From NCBI GenBank assembly GCA_050084515.1, contig CM114271.1, forward strand, positions 62,310,001 to 62,374,000: 64,000 nucleotides of DNA, in the 5' to 3' direction. This document shows positions 11,498 through 21,699 of this stretch, one piece after another. How positions within the stretch are numbered: position 1 is the stretch's first letter; every line of letters begins with the position of its first letter. A program made the translations under genes and the position numbers. Source of the DNA: Blasia pusilla. Taxonomy: Eukaryota > Marchantiophyta > Marchantiopsida > Blasiales. The notes below the pieces were generated by a model that was not told the DNA's origin, made no database searches, and was given only the letters and a program-made list of their open reading frames with translations.

Positions 11498-12436
11498 AGG
11501 GAAAGATGATAACACAGGTCTAGTAAGCCCCACGTCTCTCTTTTCATAATTTTGTATGAATTTTCCATATTAAAATGGGTCATTAATATTCAAGTTTTTT
11601 AGAAATCCTCCATCAATGGATTGATTAGTTTTTCCCAAAAGCACAATCATCTTTGCAACTCTCATGTTGAAAATATGATTGTACTTCGTCTCACTCGGAA
11701 AGACAATTTTTTTTTGAAAAGAAAAAACTAGTGTGCAGCCTAGAGTAGATTGATGAAAAAATTGGACTTCGAAAGATGTAGGATAGGAGCAGAAGATTTG
11801 CCCAAAGTCAATCAACATGCAATGCAATCTATGTCAAGAGCCAACAGACCATAGAAGAGATCGAAAGTTGCATTTTTTAAAGCAAGTGTTGGACGCAGAT
11901 TGGCTGAGACACACCGTTGCATGCGGAAGTGGAGCAAAAATACCACGAAAAAATGCAAGTCTGAAATGTGGTGGGAAATATTTAGGAGACTCGAAAGTGT
12001 GTGTACAATGATCAACAATTATCCGGTGAAATTTTCATGTGATAGTATCTGCTTTGGAAGTAGATTAATTTCCATTTGGTTAATTCCCCAATAATGAAGG
12101 GGAAAAACCAAGTTTAGTGAGAGAAAGTGCAACTAGGGGCTGAGACTTCTTGTACTTGGAGATTAGACGGGAGGAACAAAAAATTCCCCTAGGATGCTCT
12201 ATGATAGGTTCCATTTAATGAAGGTGATCAGATTAGATGCATCATTTAAAGCGGCACTGGTGTGAAGAGTAGATAGGCATGTGGGATGCTCGGTTAAAGA
12301 GCCCTTTGAAGAGGAATTGCGAGAGGTTGTATGCAACCAAAGTAGCCTAAGTAGTCAAGGAATACAATGCAAGAAACTTAAGGACTACTTGAGGTGTTAA
12401 TTGGTAGTTGTATCACATGATACCCTAAAAAATGTA

Positions 12437-12494
12437 AGAATGAATGTAATGGAAGCTTGAGTAGGCCTACTCAAGCTTCCATTACATTCATTCT
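12437..12494. repeat. Perfect 58-bp palindrome
   Basis: Bases 12437-12465 are the exact reverse complement of 12466-12494, with no spacer; the centre is AGGCCT and an AAGCTTGAGTAGG motif lies on each side. The motif CCTACTCAAGCTTCC recurs twice more by 12570, each time after TTTCAACCTAG. Confidence 0.97.
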
Positions 12495-12598
12495 ATCAAT
12501 TTCAACCTAGCCTACTCAAGCTTCCCATAGCCCCATATACATTTCAACCTAGCCTACTCAAGCTTCCCATAGCATTCAAGCGCCATAGGTTGAAATTG

Positions 12599-12660
12599 AT
12601 ATGGCGCTTCCCATAGCATTGATGCAAGTTGTTAAATAAATGCTATGGGAAGCGCCATAT
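12599..12660. repeat. Perfect 22-bp inverted repeat, 18-nt loop
   Basis: ATATGGCGCTTCCCATAGCATT (12599-12620) and its exact reverse complement (12639-12660) enclose an 18-nt loop. It lies next to the 58-bp palindrome, and CTTCCCATAGC units link the two, so this is a compact palindrome cluster built from shared submotifs. Confidence 0.95.
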
Positions 12661-15008
12661 CTAGAAATTGGAAAAAAATTTATTTGCGATGAAGGATGGG
12701 AAGCGCTTTGGTTGGTTGTTATCTAACTGGTATATGGAATGGAAGAGAGGTTGATGTAGGAAATTGCAAAAAATATGAAATCAAATATCCAACTAGAAAT
12801 AAATAAAGTCATGCATGTTATTCATAATAAACGAGGGGTATGAAGAGTCTCCCTCAAGAGGCACTAAGCATAAGTCTCAAAATCTATTACAAAAATCCGA
12901 GGAAAATGAAGAAATTGAAAAATACATGCAATGATGGGAAGAGGGACTCTATTATGCAAGCTTAGGATTACTCTGAATGTAACTAAACAAACCTCATGCT
13001 CAAGCTGTAGCACATCAATGAGAACAGTTATCTTAGTTGTAAGATCGGAATGAACATTCCTCAATTTCATTTAAAGCTGAACGCATAGTGTCATAGATGC
13101 CAATTGGAATGTCATGGGGGTGATCATCCTAGTTTGTAGAACCATTAGTGTATCGGTGTTGGAAATGGTTGCACTTGTCAATATCACTCTTAACCTGCTT
13201 CAGATTTGTGCATAAATTGAGCCATAGCCCTGTGGATTAGTTATGGAATGCATAAGTCTCAATCCTTTGGAAATGCACAAAGTAGAGGTTACAATAGTAT
13301 GAATAGACAATGAAATTGGTAACATATAACAAAACTCAATTGAGATTAATGTAAAGAACTAGGTAGATGAAGCTAAAGTGACAGACATCAAGATGAGCGT
13401 AGTAGAAAAGGCCATATTAAGCCTAATATCAAAGATTAGATACACGAAGTGATAAAGATGAGATTGAGTAAAAATCCAACAATTTGTTAGATGAAGTGAG
13501 AAAGATCAAAGTACTCATAAAATAATAAATTAGATGCATGAAGGGATGGTGATCAGATAAATATCAGATATGCAAATGAAAGGTATGCATTCATATAAAT
13601 AAAGAAGACATGGGGGTAGATTTCAAATAGATGGTAAGATTGGAAATTATTTACAAACTCAAGTTCATACTAGGAAACAAGTAAATGGAGTGTAAATACC
13701 AAATATAAGTTAAGAGCAAAAATCACGTAGATGAAGTGAGTTATTCTGATAGGGAATGGAAGATTTGATAAGGATGAAAAGGAGTATGGGTATATTGGAA
13801 AATCCTAACTATCGGTATAAATTTTACATCAATGAATCTAAAAAGTAAATACTATAGTACAAGAAACATGGAAATGAATGATGCGTTTGTGCTAAGATTC
13901 ATTTCATAAAAACTCCACAACTATTGATGAACAAAAATAGAAGTACACAGAATGTGGTTGGACTTTTAAAAATGTAGATCAGACTATGTGATCATGCCAT
14001 AATAGGAAGTCATCTATACAAAAATGATAGAGAAAATCCAATAGATGGGACGCCCTGTAACAAAAGAGATTGGCTATTGAGTACAAAAATAGGACTTGCG
14101 AATGGAAATGGATAGGGTAGTTAGGAATAGGTATAGTAGAAATTATCATGAGAATTGACATGTTAAGGCCAAAAGTAGTAAAACAACGTATCATTGTAGC
14201 AACGTACCATTGGACGAGGTAATGCCAAGGTGCATGTCCCTTTGCAAGGAGATTGAAATAGAGAATTGAAATCACTGTTTTTGGGGATATTAGTATTGGC
14301 AATGACTTCATTCAAGTTCATTGACATCCTTTTGAGAGGAAGTGACTAAATCATGAGTGGCTTGAGCAAAACTCAAGTGTATCAATATATTCAAAGGCAA
14401 GCCCATCTAGTGCCTCTAAGGCACGGGGTTCATCCACCCTAATACCACCATACATAAGGTTGAACAACATGGATGCATATTTCCTAATCAAGGATGTTTC
14501 TTTACAATTAACATTCTTGAATTTGAGGAGCTTTTTGTGGATTCCTGGAAAACATTAGAGCATCATGTTAGTAACAATTGTGAGACAACCAACACAGGGA
14601 AGATCATGTTTTACCATGAAGGGGGCTAAGAAGATCTGAAAATTTTACCTGATGTTGGTGCATCCTTGTTAAGACAATGGAACTTAGCATCTTAGAGCCG
14701 GCCCTGGCTAGTAAGTGTTTATATCTGCCTCCATGTTATACCATATTCCTAGAATAAAGGAAGCATTCCTAAGCTTTCCATGTATTTTATCTTGTTATCC
14801 GTGGGGATCATGAAGGGGGCTTGAACTCCTCAAGTTGTGCACGGATGTTTGACAAAATCATGCTAGCAAAGTCCAAGAAGCTTGAGGGAATCTATGATAG
14901 ATGTGTTAGGTGAATTCAAAGCAATAGAATTTAAAGTTAATTAAGCTATTGGAGGTATAGAGATTAACGGGTATGATCGTTTGAGTCTGATAGATTGAAC
15001 ATTAGGCA
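12661..15008. other. AT-rich, no recognisable gene
   Basis: The longest frame (13979-14311, minus, 110 residues) is hydrophobic but has no family signature. The stretch could be an old decayed element that received the gypsy insertion at 15 kb, but no domain could be read. Confidence 0.45.
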
Positions 15009-15137
15009 AGTGTCGTGCGCATACACATCGCTACACAACATACATCGCTATCACCGAACACACACACAAACACGCACGATCCCATGCTAACTCATGGCAT
15101 CCAAACAACGAGACAAGAAGTACCAAATATCTCCAAT
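15009..15137 (-). repeat. 125-bp direct repeat outside the left LTR body
   Basis: GTCGTGCGCATACACATCGC through CAAACAACGAGACAAGAAGTACCAAATATCT appears here and again at 15656-15780, nearly identical. The two copies bracket the LTR body. The right LTR (24923-25427) lacks this segment. Confidence 0.9.
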
Positions 15138-15655
15138 TAAAGTAAGATCCAATCTCTCTCTACACAATCTCACACCATAGCTCTCAAAGGTGTGCACTCT
15201 CTCTCATGTCAAACCAAACCCACTCTCCTAATGAGAGGCTTGGGTTACACTCACAAGGCAAGGGACCATAGCTCCTTCGCCTCATGCCAAGAGGTTCAAC
15301 AAAGAGAGAATGAGCTCTCAAGCTCTCTCTCCTTGGGATATATACCCCTCCCCTCTCCCAAGCTCTCTCCATGGTAACCTATTCTCCCAAGTCACCTCTT
15401 TGGCTCTTGACCTGATGTAGGAGGTCAAGGGCCACTTACCAAAAATAGAAAGTCGATCATATACTCAAAATGGTACTTACCTAAAATAGTAAGTTCCTCA
15501 GTATGGTTCCAAATGAGCCAAAACGAAGGGGAAACCTACTCTCTTAGGTTTCCCCGGGCCTTAGCAGGTCATTCTTGACCTCATAGGCCTAACCTCCACT
15601 ACTCTTGAAGACGCTCTACTAGATCTCACCGATCTAACCTAAAGGACGTGACAAG
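15138..15655 (-). repeat. Element 1 LTR body (3' LTR side)
   Basis: About 515 bp, closely similar to 24923-25427. On the minus strand it starts TGTCACGTCCTTTAGG and ends near GGATCTTACTTTA. A TATA box (minus strand GGGGTATATATCCC, about 15335-15348) and a downstream CT/GA-rich leader support minus-strand transcription. Confidence 0.88.
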
Positions 15656-15780
15656 CTGTCGTGCGCATACACATCGCTACACAACATATATCGCTGTCAC
15701 CGAACACACACACAAACACGCACGATCCCATGCTAACTCATGGCATCCAAACAACGAGACAAGAAGTACCAAATATCTAA
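15656..15780 (-). repeat. 125-bp direct repeat between polypurine tract and LTR body
   Basis: Near-identical copy of 15009-15137. It lies directly after the polypurine tract in the element's sense, so it would normally be the first part of U3 in the 3' LTR. Confidence 0.85.
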
Positions 15781-15783
15781 AAT

Positions 15784-15793
15784 CGCCCCCCTA
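15784..15793 (-). other. Polypurine tract of element 1
   Basis: On the minus strand this reads TAGGGGGGCG, a purine run just upstream of the LTR segment and about 180 bases downstream of the PHD-finger stop codon. That is the usual place for plus-strand priming in an LTR retrotransposon. Confidence 0.6.
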
Positions 15794-15969
15794 GCTGGTG
15801 GTTAGGTCCCTCTAACTCCAGATAGCCAACTATCCCTACCTACCATGACATACATCTCTTGGACGCTAAGAGCAAGAAGGCCGGGTGCTCATGTGGCCCC
15901 ATCGTTAGTCGCCTTCCTGTCATCCATGTCAGAGAAAAAGTCGGGATCGAAACCTACCTAGTATCTCCT

Positions 15970-16110
15970 TTATGTACATCTGGGACACATCCATCGTCCC
16001 CGAGGAACCCTAGTGAGAGGTGGCGTCAGACATGCCATATGCCAACCTCTCGAACAACCATCACAGACTAGCATTGTGGCGCACCACGGGCATAACCACA
16101 CAACATACAA
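15970..16110 (-). pseudogene. PHD zinc finger at the C-terminus of the gypsy polyprotein
   Basis: The integrase reading frame ends with [11 protein letters not shown] (first Cys pair at about 16109-16098). It then hits a stop at 16068-16070 in that frame. In the adjacent frame, from 16080 to 15970, the protein continues [16 protein letters not shown], then TPPL and WMCPRC, ending at TAA. Together the ligands are Cys-Cys, Cys-Cys, His-Cys, Cys-Cys with a Trp two residues before the last pair, the C4HC3 plan of a PHD finger, including the typical DGC..GWH..CL.PPL core. PHD fingers bind histone H3 tails in a methylation-dependent way. A one-base frameshift separates the two halves. In chromoviruses this position holds a chromodomain, so a role in targeting integration is a reasonable inference. 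Confidence 0.82.
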
Positions 16111-17543
16111 CGCAAGCCTGTAGGAACTACTGCTAAGCTCGGATCCACTATACCATCAATGTCAAGAAGGTGACATGGTGCACAATTACGCACATGGTCC
16201 TTCCCTACCATACCATCGTGTCCCTCCACCAAGAGAACACCGGATGGCAAAACGTCATGCACTCTCAGGATAGTGCGCCCTGTAGTCACATCCAACGTCG
16301 TTGGTGTCGTCTGCTGCAAGTAGACATAATCTCCCTGATGAAACTTTCGGATAGTTGGTCGATAACCATCACCCCGAATAGTCGCATACCTCAATGTATC
16401 CCGATGTTGCGCAATCGCCAAGTTCTCGAACGCCATGGGCATCACTCTCCGAAATAACTCAGCCCTTTGAGAACATGCTCGCACCCATAAATTTGGGTCA
16501 TCAAGGTCCAGCACCTCACCAGCATCTCGACAAATGGCCGCAGGTAAATCTAGCTCTCGGCCATAAAGTAGCAAGTACGGTGAAAAAGACGCTAAGGATG
16601 CCTGCCTACTGAATCTGTATCCCATCGCCAACCATGGCAACTGAAGGTCCCAATCTCCTAGGTGACCTCTCTGCAATCCATACTTGCGTAAACCCCTCTT
16701 CACCGTCTGCACAACTCTCTCCGCTAATCCATCCGCCTCGGGATGACCTCGCGAAGTCGTGCGGTGGTCGATCAACCCTTGATCACACAAGGCTTGGAAC
16801 TCACCCCAAAACTCAGTACCCTAGTCTGTCAACACCTCAGCCGGTGCGCCATAATGACTCAACACTCTGTCAAGGAAGGCATAAGCTACTCCCTCACTCG
16901 CTTTGTCAAGAAATGCAACCAACTCGATCCACTTCGAGAAGTGCTCGACCATCACCAACACATAACGACTGTGACTCTCTGTCAAAGACAAAGGTCCTGC
17001 AAAATCCAAACTCCATCTATAACCTAAGCCCATGATCGGTAATGGATGCAACTGTGGAGTCGGAGCATTGAACGATGCTCGGACCCGATCACACACCATG
17101 CACTTGGCAACAAACTTATGAATGTCAGTCTGCATGCCTCGCCACCAATACTGAATCTGGAGCAAGTTGTACGTCCGCTTCATTTCAAAGTGACCCAACT
17201 CCTCATGGGCATGCTGCACTAGTCATGCTCTCAACAAAGGATGTGGCATTATGCGTACTCTGCCATCCTCCCAAACCCTCAAAACATGTGTTCCCTCCCA
17301 ACGGAACCGTCTGGCCCACTCTAGGATGTGATCTCGCTCTCTAGCACCCACAGTGCTCGCAACGTTGCTAGTACGAAGGTACTCCAAGACTACTCCATCA
17401 TCATGAATATCTCGGCCACTTGTCGTCTCCTCACTGGCCTCGGGATCCAAGGACTCTCCAGTAGACCTCGCCATCGAAGTCTCCACACTCTGGCTCTCCA
17501 TAGCCAACATGCCTAAATAGGCTGACGCGTGCCATCCTGGCAC
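16068..17543 (-). pseudogene. Gypsy integrase (zinc-binding and DDE core)
   Basis: One reading frame with two in-frame stops. The H2C2 zinc motif is visible as HAHEELGH followed by KFVAKCMVCD (around 17215-17110). The catalytic core shows all three acidic residues: Asp in SLDFAGPL, Asp in the LTD-stop-GTEF stretch, and Glu in GLAERVVQTVKRGL. The stop in the second motif is TAG where gypsy integrases have Gln (TDQGTEF), a CAG to TAG change. A second TAG lies just upstream of the zinc motif. The C-terminal part (GDYVYLQQTTP...GRTILRVHDVLPSG) resembles the SH3-like GPY/F region and leads into the PHD finger. Integrase inserts the cDNA into the host genome in the nucleus. Confidence 0.92.
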
Positions 17544-17614
17544 CGACTCCTCATCACTCTCTCCATGCCATCGAGCTCCAGTCGCATCTCACTGACTCGG
17601 GCATGGGTTACGAC

Positions 17615-19036
17615 TCAACCCATCTGCATCCTGGTTGAGCGTCCCAGGTCTATGTACCACGTGAAAATCATACTCTGCAACAACAGAGCCCATCTCGCAA
17701 GCTTCCCTATAAGCTTGTCGGACTCCATCAACCACTTCAGTGGTTGATGATCAATGATGATGGTAAAGGGGTTGCCGAATAAGTAACACTTGAAATGCGC
17801 GAAAGCCCACACCGCAGCCAAGCACTCACCCTCATACGAGCTGTACTTTGCCTCTGCAACGTTGTTCGAGCGGCTAGCGTAAGCCACCACGAACTCTCTA
17901 CCCTCATCATCATGCTAGGTGAGCACCGCTCCAAGCCCCAACATGCTCCAATCTGTGTGCAACTGGAAAGGAGGCCCCCTGATCGGTCTCCTCAAGATGG
18001 GCGCAGACGTCAACCTGTCCTTGAGCAAGTGAAATGCTCGCTCCTACTCATCCCCCCAGTGACACTGGTGATCCACCTTGGTCAACAAGGTCAGTGGCTT
18101 CGCAATCGAACTGAATCCCTTGACGTATCGCCGATAGAAGTTCGCCAATCCCATGAATGCGCGAACACGGCTCACATCTGAGGGCGTGGAATGCGTGAGA
18201 TAGCCTCTACCTTCGTTTTGCTGAACACCAAGGCCCCCTGGGTATATCGTATGACCCAAGTACTCAATCTGGTCGTAGAAGAACTTGCACTTGCCTGGAT
18301 GTAGCTTCAGCCCATGCAATCGTCGAAACACCTCCTCTAGATGTCGCTCATGCCCCTCAACCGTGGCGCTAAAGACTACGATGTCATCAATATAACACCT
18401 AGCAAAATCCACACCAGCCAAGATCCTATCCATGACCCTCTGAAACTCATCCGGGGCATTCTTTAACCCAAATGGTAAGAACCGCCACTGGTACAAACAA
18501 TCCTTCCCGTGAGGATCCATGCCCCAAAATGCCGTCTTCTGCCTGTCCTCCAATCTGATAGGCAGCTGATGGTATTCGGCTTGCAAATCCAGTGAACTGA
18601 AGACCTTTGCGTGACCAATCGCATCAAAGATCTCCTAAGGGGTGGGCATGGCATACCTATCGGACTTTGTCTGCCGATTGATAGGTCGGTAATCCCCACA
18701 CATCCGCCTATCTGTCCAGTTGCCATGCACATCCTACTTGGCGGGCATGATAGTGGCAGATGCATATTCCCCATGCGACATCTTCACTAGTCCTGCTCTG
18801 ACCAAGTCCTGGCTCCTACTCTGAATCAGAGCCCTCTCCATATCACTGTACCTGTAGGGTCGTCGGAAGATCGGCGTATCACTCGACAAATCAATGCGGA
18901 TCCCGGGTCCCTTCAACATACCCAAATCCTCCATGCTAAATGCAAAGCGGCTCCTATAACTCCTGAGGAACTGATGTATTCGGCGCCGCTCTCCTCCTGT
19001 CAACTTAGGGCCCATATCTAGCTCCCAAGTCTCCAT
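17615..19036 (-). pseudogene. Gypsy reverse transcriptase and RNase H
   Basis: A single reading frame interrupted by stop codons at about 18731, 18637, 18044 and 17917 and ended by a frameshift near 17615. RT landmarks are GPGIRIDLSSDTPIFRRPYR, RMCGDYRPINRQTKSDRYA, QWRFLPFGLKNAPDEFQRVM, the catalytic CYIDDIVVFS (around 18380) and LHPGKCKFF..IEYLGH. The RNase H part shows VVAYASRSNN, YSSYEGECLAAVWAF and FTIIIDHQPLKWL. The motif order and spacing are typical for Ty3/gypsy. The YIDD box is intact. The enzyme would copy element RNA into DNA in virus-like particles. Element 2 carries a homologous RT at 42.4-43.4 kb. Confidence 0.95.
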
Positions 19037-19374
19037 GGTGACTACGGTAGGACTCTCCGGCGCGGGTATCGGTGGTTGCTATGGTGCAACCCCATCTCGA
19101 ACAACAACACTCGGCCGCTCTCCTGCAGCCAACTGCAAACTCTGATCTCTTCCACGTGCAGTGCCCAAAACCACGCTCGATGTTATGGCTATCATCTCCT
19201 TGCCTACCTGCAAAACATCCCAAGAAGTCCAAGGGTGTCTCTCCCGATCTCCTCGGGTCTCGCCCCCAACCACTGCCTCCACCGTCTCGGTAGGCATGGG
19301 GCTCACCAACGCAACCGCTGTGATCTGTCGCAATCTCATACGACGCTGCTCAGCCACTCCCAAGCTGAGATCCA

Positions 19375-20345
19375 TGTCAAGCAGTTCAGGTCCATCGCCT
19401 AACCCAAGACATGGCGTCGTGATGCCTCTAACACTGACGATACTGCCGTCACTCCTGTGGGAAATCCCATCGCTCGCTCTCTCTCGTCGGTGTTGGGCTC
19501 CACTAACCGCTGAACCTGGTCATCCCAAACCAAGCTAGGACCGGCCTCCTTGTATGCATAGGAAGCGGGAAAACTCACAAACGTGGGCAAGGCTGCCCGC
19601 GGCCTGCCTACCCTGTTGACCACAGTCAACGGTGGTCGATCATCATCGTGCCTCACTGCCTTTGATCGACGTCCTGGATCCAGAATGGAATCCACTAACA
19701 AATGGGAGGGGCGCTCCACTCTCGCATACGCCCTCCGTAACACCGCATGGGGCACCAAGTTGGTCCACCATAAACGCGGGCGATGGGCTCTAGAACCTAC
19801 ACTCGTCGCATCCAAGAACACTGCTGGGCCGATCCAGGCACGCACCTGATGAGCACTCGTCACCACCCGTGACTAGGAGTCTCCTAAGATCGGCACATTC
19901 TCCAGAATGTAGGCTAGAGAATGAGACTGGTGCTTCTGCAACTACCGTAAGACCCTCAACATCTCCCAAAATAACCTAGACCGAGTGTCACCAACCCATT
20001 TGCCTCAAAGACTCGATTGGCCCTGACATGGCCAACCGGCAATGACCAAATCAATGGTCCCTACCCGCTCTAAGTCCTGCGTCCCCAACAATGAAATATC
20101 CCTCGGTAAGGAACTCTGATACCCCTATAGTGCGGACGCAGACAATAAGTCGGGAAAACGTAGGCGTAACTATGCCACATGTCGTAGTGAGACGCGCCTC
20201 GCAACATCATCACTCTCCATATACAGGTATTGCTGTACTCGCACTCCTGCCTGGAAAACAACAGCTAACCCGGTGCTAATCCCTCCAAAGAGATCTAACA
20301 CTCGAATACCCTCCTCCGAGGTACACCACACAATGGGTGTGGTAT
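19375..20345 (-). pseudogene. C5-cytosine DNA methyltransferase domain within the gypsy polyprotein (DNMT3/DRM-like)
   Basis: In transcription order: motif I VLDLFGGISTGLA (20304-20266, SAM binding), motif IV DLVIAGWPCQGQS with the catalytic Cys codon at 20026-20028, motif VI LENVP (around 19894-19905), motif VIII HRPRLWWTNL (around 19760-19789), a target-recognition-like stretch, and ERERAMGFPTGVTAVSS followed by SRRHVLG, which resembles the end of DNMT3/DRM catalytic domains (E.ER.FGFP..YTDVS...R..LLG). Motifs are in linear order I-IV-VI-VIII-X. The domain lies between protease and RT. The copy is broken: the frame changes between motifs I and IV, a stop follows motif IV, another stop lies between motifs VI and VIII, and a TAG replaces the CAG that element 2 keeps just after HVLG. 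Element 2 carries the homologous domain at 43700-44690. The expected role is transfer of methyl to C5 of cytosine in DNA; the biological purpose is unknown. Confidence 0.87.
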
Positions 20346-20399
20346 CCAAGGGTGTCATCGTAGCACTCCCTGCTACCTCGGGTTCCTCAGACCCGTCAC

Positions 20400-21175
20400 G
20401 CTCCGGTGCAAACGCCTTGCTCCACACAGTCTGCATGTGCTCATTTGCCAATCGTCGAAGCTCCTCAGTCGAGCCCCACATCGGCACCTCTCCTCCACAG
20501 AATGATGCACCTACCATAACACTCCTCTCCATAGAAATGTCAGGAACGAGAGTATCTTGTGCATGGACATGTCCCTCAATCAAATCACTAGGCCAAGTGA
20601 TGGCCGCTAAATCTTTCGCTAAGGTCGCCATCTCTCGTGGCGTTGCTCGATCATCGCACTGTGAATCGAACGGGTAATGAGCTAAGGCGCCCATCACCTG
20701 ACTGCCATCCTGGTCTGTAGGACGCTGACTCCTCCCAGTAATCCAGGGAAAACCCCATCGGGTATAACACTGCTCCAACCAAGACGTCGTAGGACTCTAC
20801 ATCAGTCACTATCGCCTTGGCGCGCACCACAGACTCATCAGTAGGATGTCTCGAGCGAATCCTGACCACGACCTCCTATCGGGTGATATATTGTGTGGTA
20901 CTCGCTCCACCCAAGGATGTCTGTATCCGGAATGGACAACGCTCCACATCGCCTCGCGTCAAGCCCAATCCTCTGAATGACGCTTTCCCCAACATCAGGG
21001 GTTGCGCTCCTGAATCCAACAAGACGCGTTGCGGATTAAAAGCTCTACCTCCATGACTCACCAATTGGAAGACCTCTCCTCGGTTATCCAGCAACACAAC
21101 ACTAGGAGAAGCCATGGCACGCTCTATCGCGGGTCTAGCGGGCATCTCGCCATTATAGCAGCCGCAGCCTGCCAT
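20400..21175 (-). pseudogene. Gypsy aspartic protease and protease-methyltransferase linker
   Basis: The retropepsin active site is seen as VLLDSGAQPLMLGKASF (around 21030-20985), preceded by VVLLDNRGEVFQLVSHG. Downstream YDVLVGAVLYPMGFSLDYW would be the flap and C-terminal part. A TAG stop lies between them at about 20876. The following segment, to about 20400 (YRPGWQSGDG, then MATLAKDLAAITWPSDL), links to the methyltransferase and has no recognised fold. The DSGA triad is intact here, whereas element 2 has DSSA. The protease would mature the polyprotein in the particle. Confidence 0.82.
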
Positions 21176-21699
21176 GAATCTGACGTGGATAGTCCAAGCA
21201 TCCGCTCCAAGGCCAAGTCCATCACCTCCTCTGCAATCACCTCTGAACGTGAGGCAGGAACTCCAACTCCATGCTCACATAGCGACGTGGCCAGCCAAAA
21301 AGCCTCGGCGGGCGTACCCCCCAACGTCATAACATCGAAAGCAGAAAATAAAGGAGTGTGGTATACAACGGTGGCCGCCCCAAACAATGTGCTCGACACA
21401 TGCCCCTCCTAAGCATCAACAATAGGAGTCATCGCACTCGCTTCTCCCATCGCCCTCCGTGCTTGCACACCAACAACATCATCAACTCTCAAGGAACTTT
21501 GATGAGGACCCATCGATGGGGTCCTCATTCCTTCGGACAACGTGAAAGACTTAGGAAGCCTAGTCTTTTTTCTGGCTTCCCCTCGCTGTGGATCCAACTC
21601 TGCAGCTGCTCCACGCGTCACAACTGCGGCGGCCTCAATATGGGCAACCCCGCACATCCAACCAGGATCCTCCAGATCTCTAGCTGCTCCATATGATGT

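Noticed and set aside
13979-14311. Hydrophobic 110-residue ORF that could be a membrane protein
   Set aside because: It lies in AT-rich non-coding DNA where hydrophobic codons arise by chance; there is no homologous pattern or neighbouring support.
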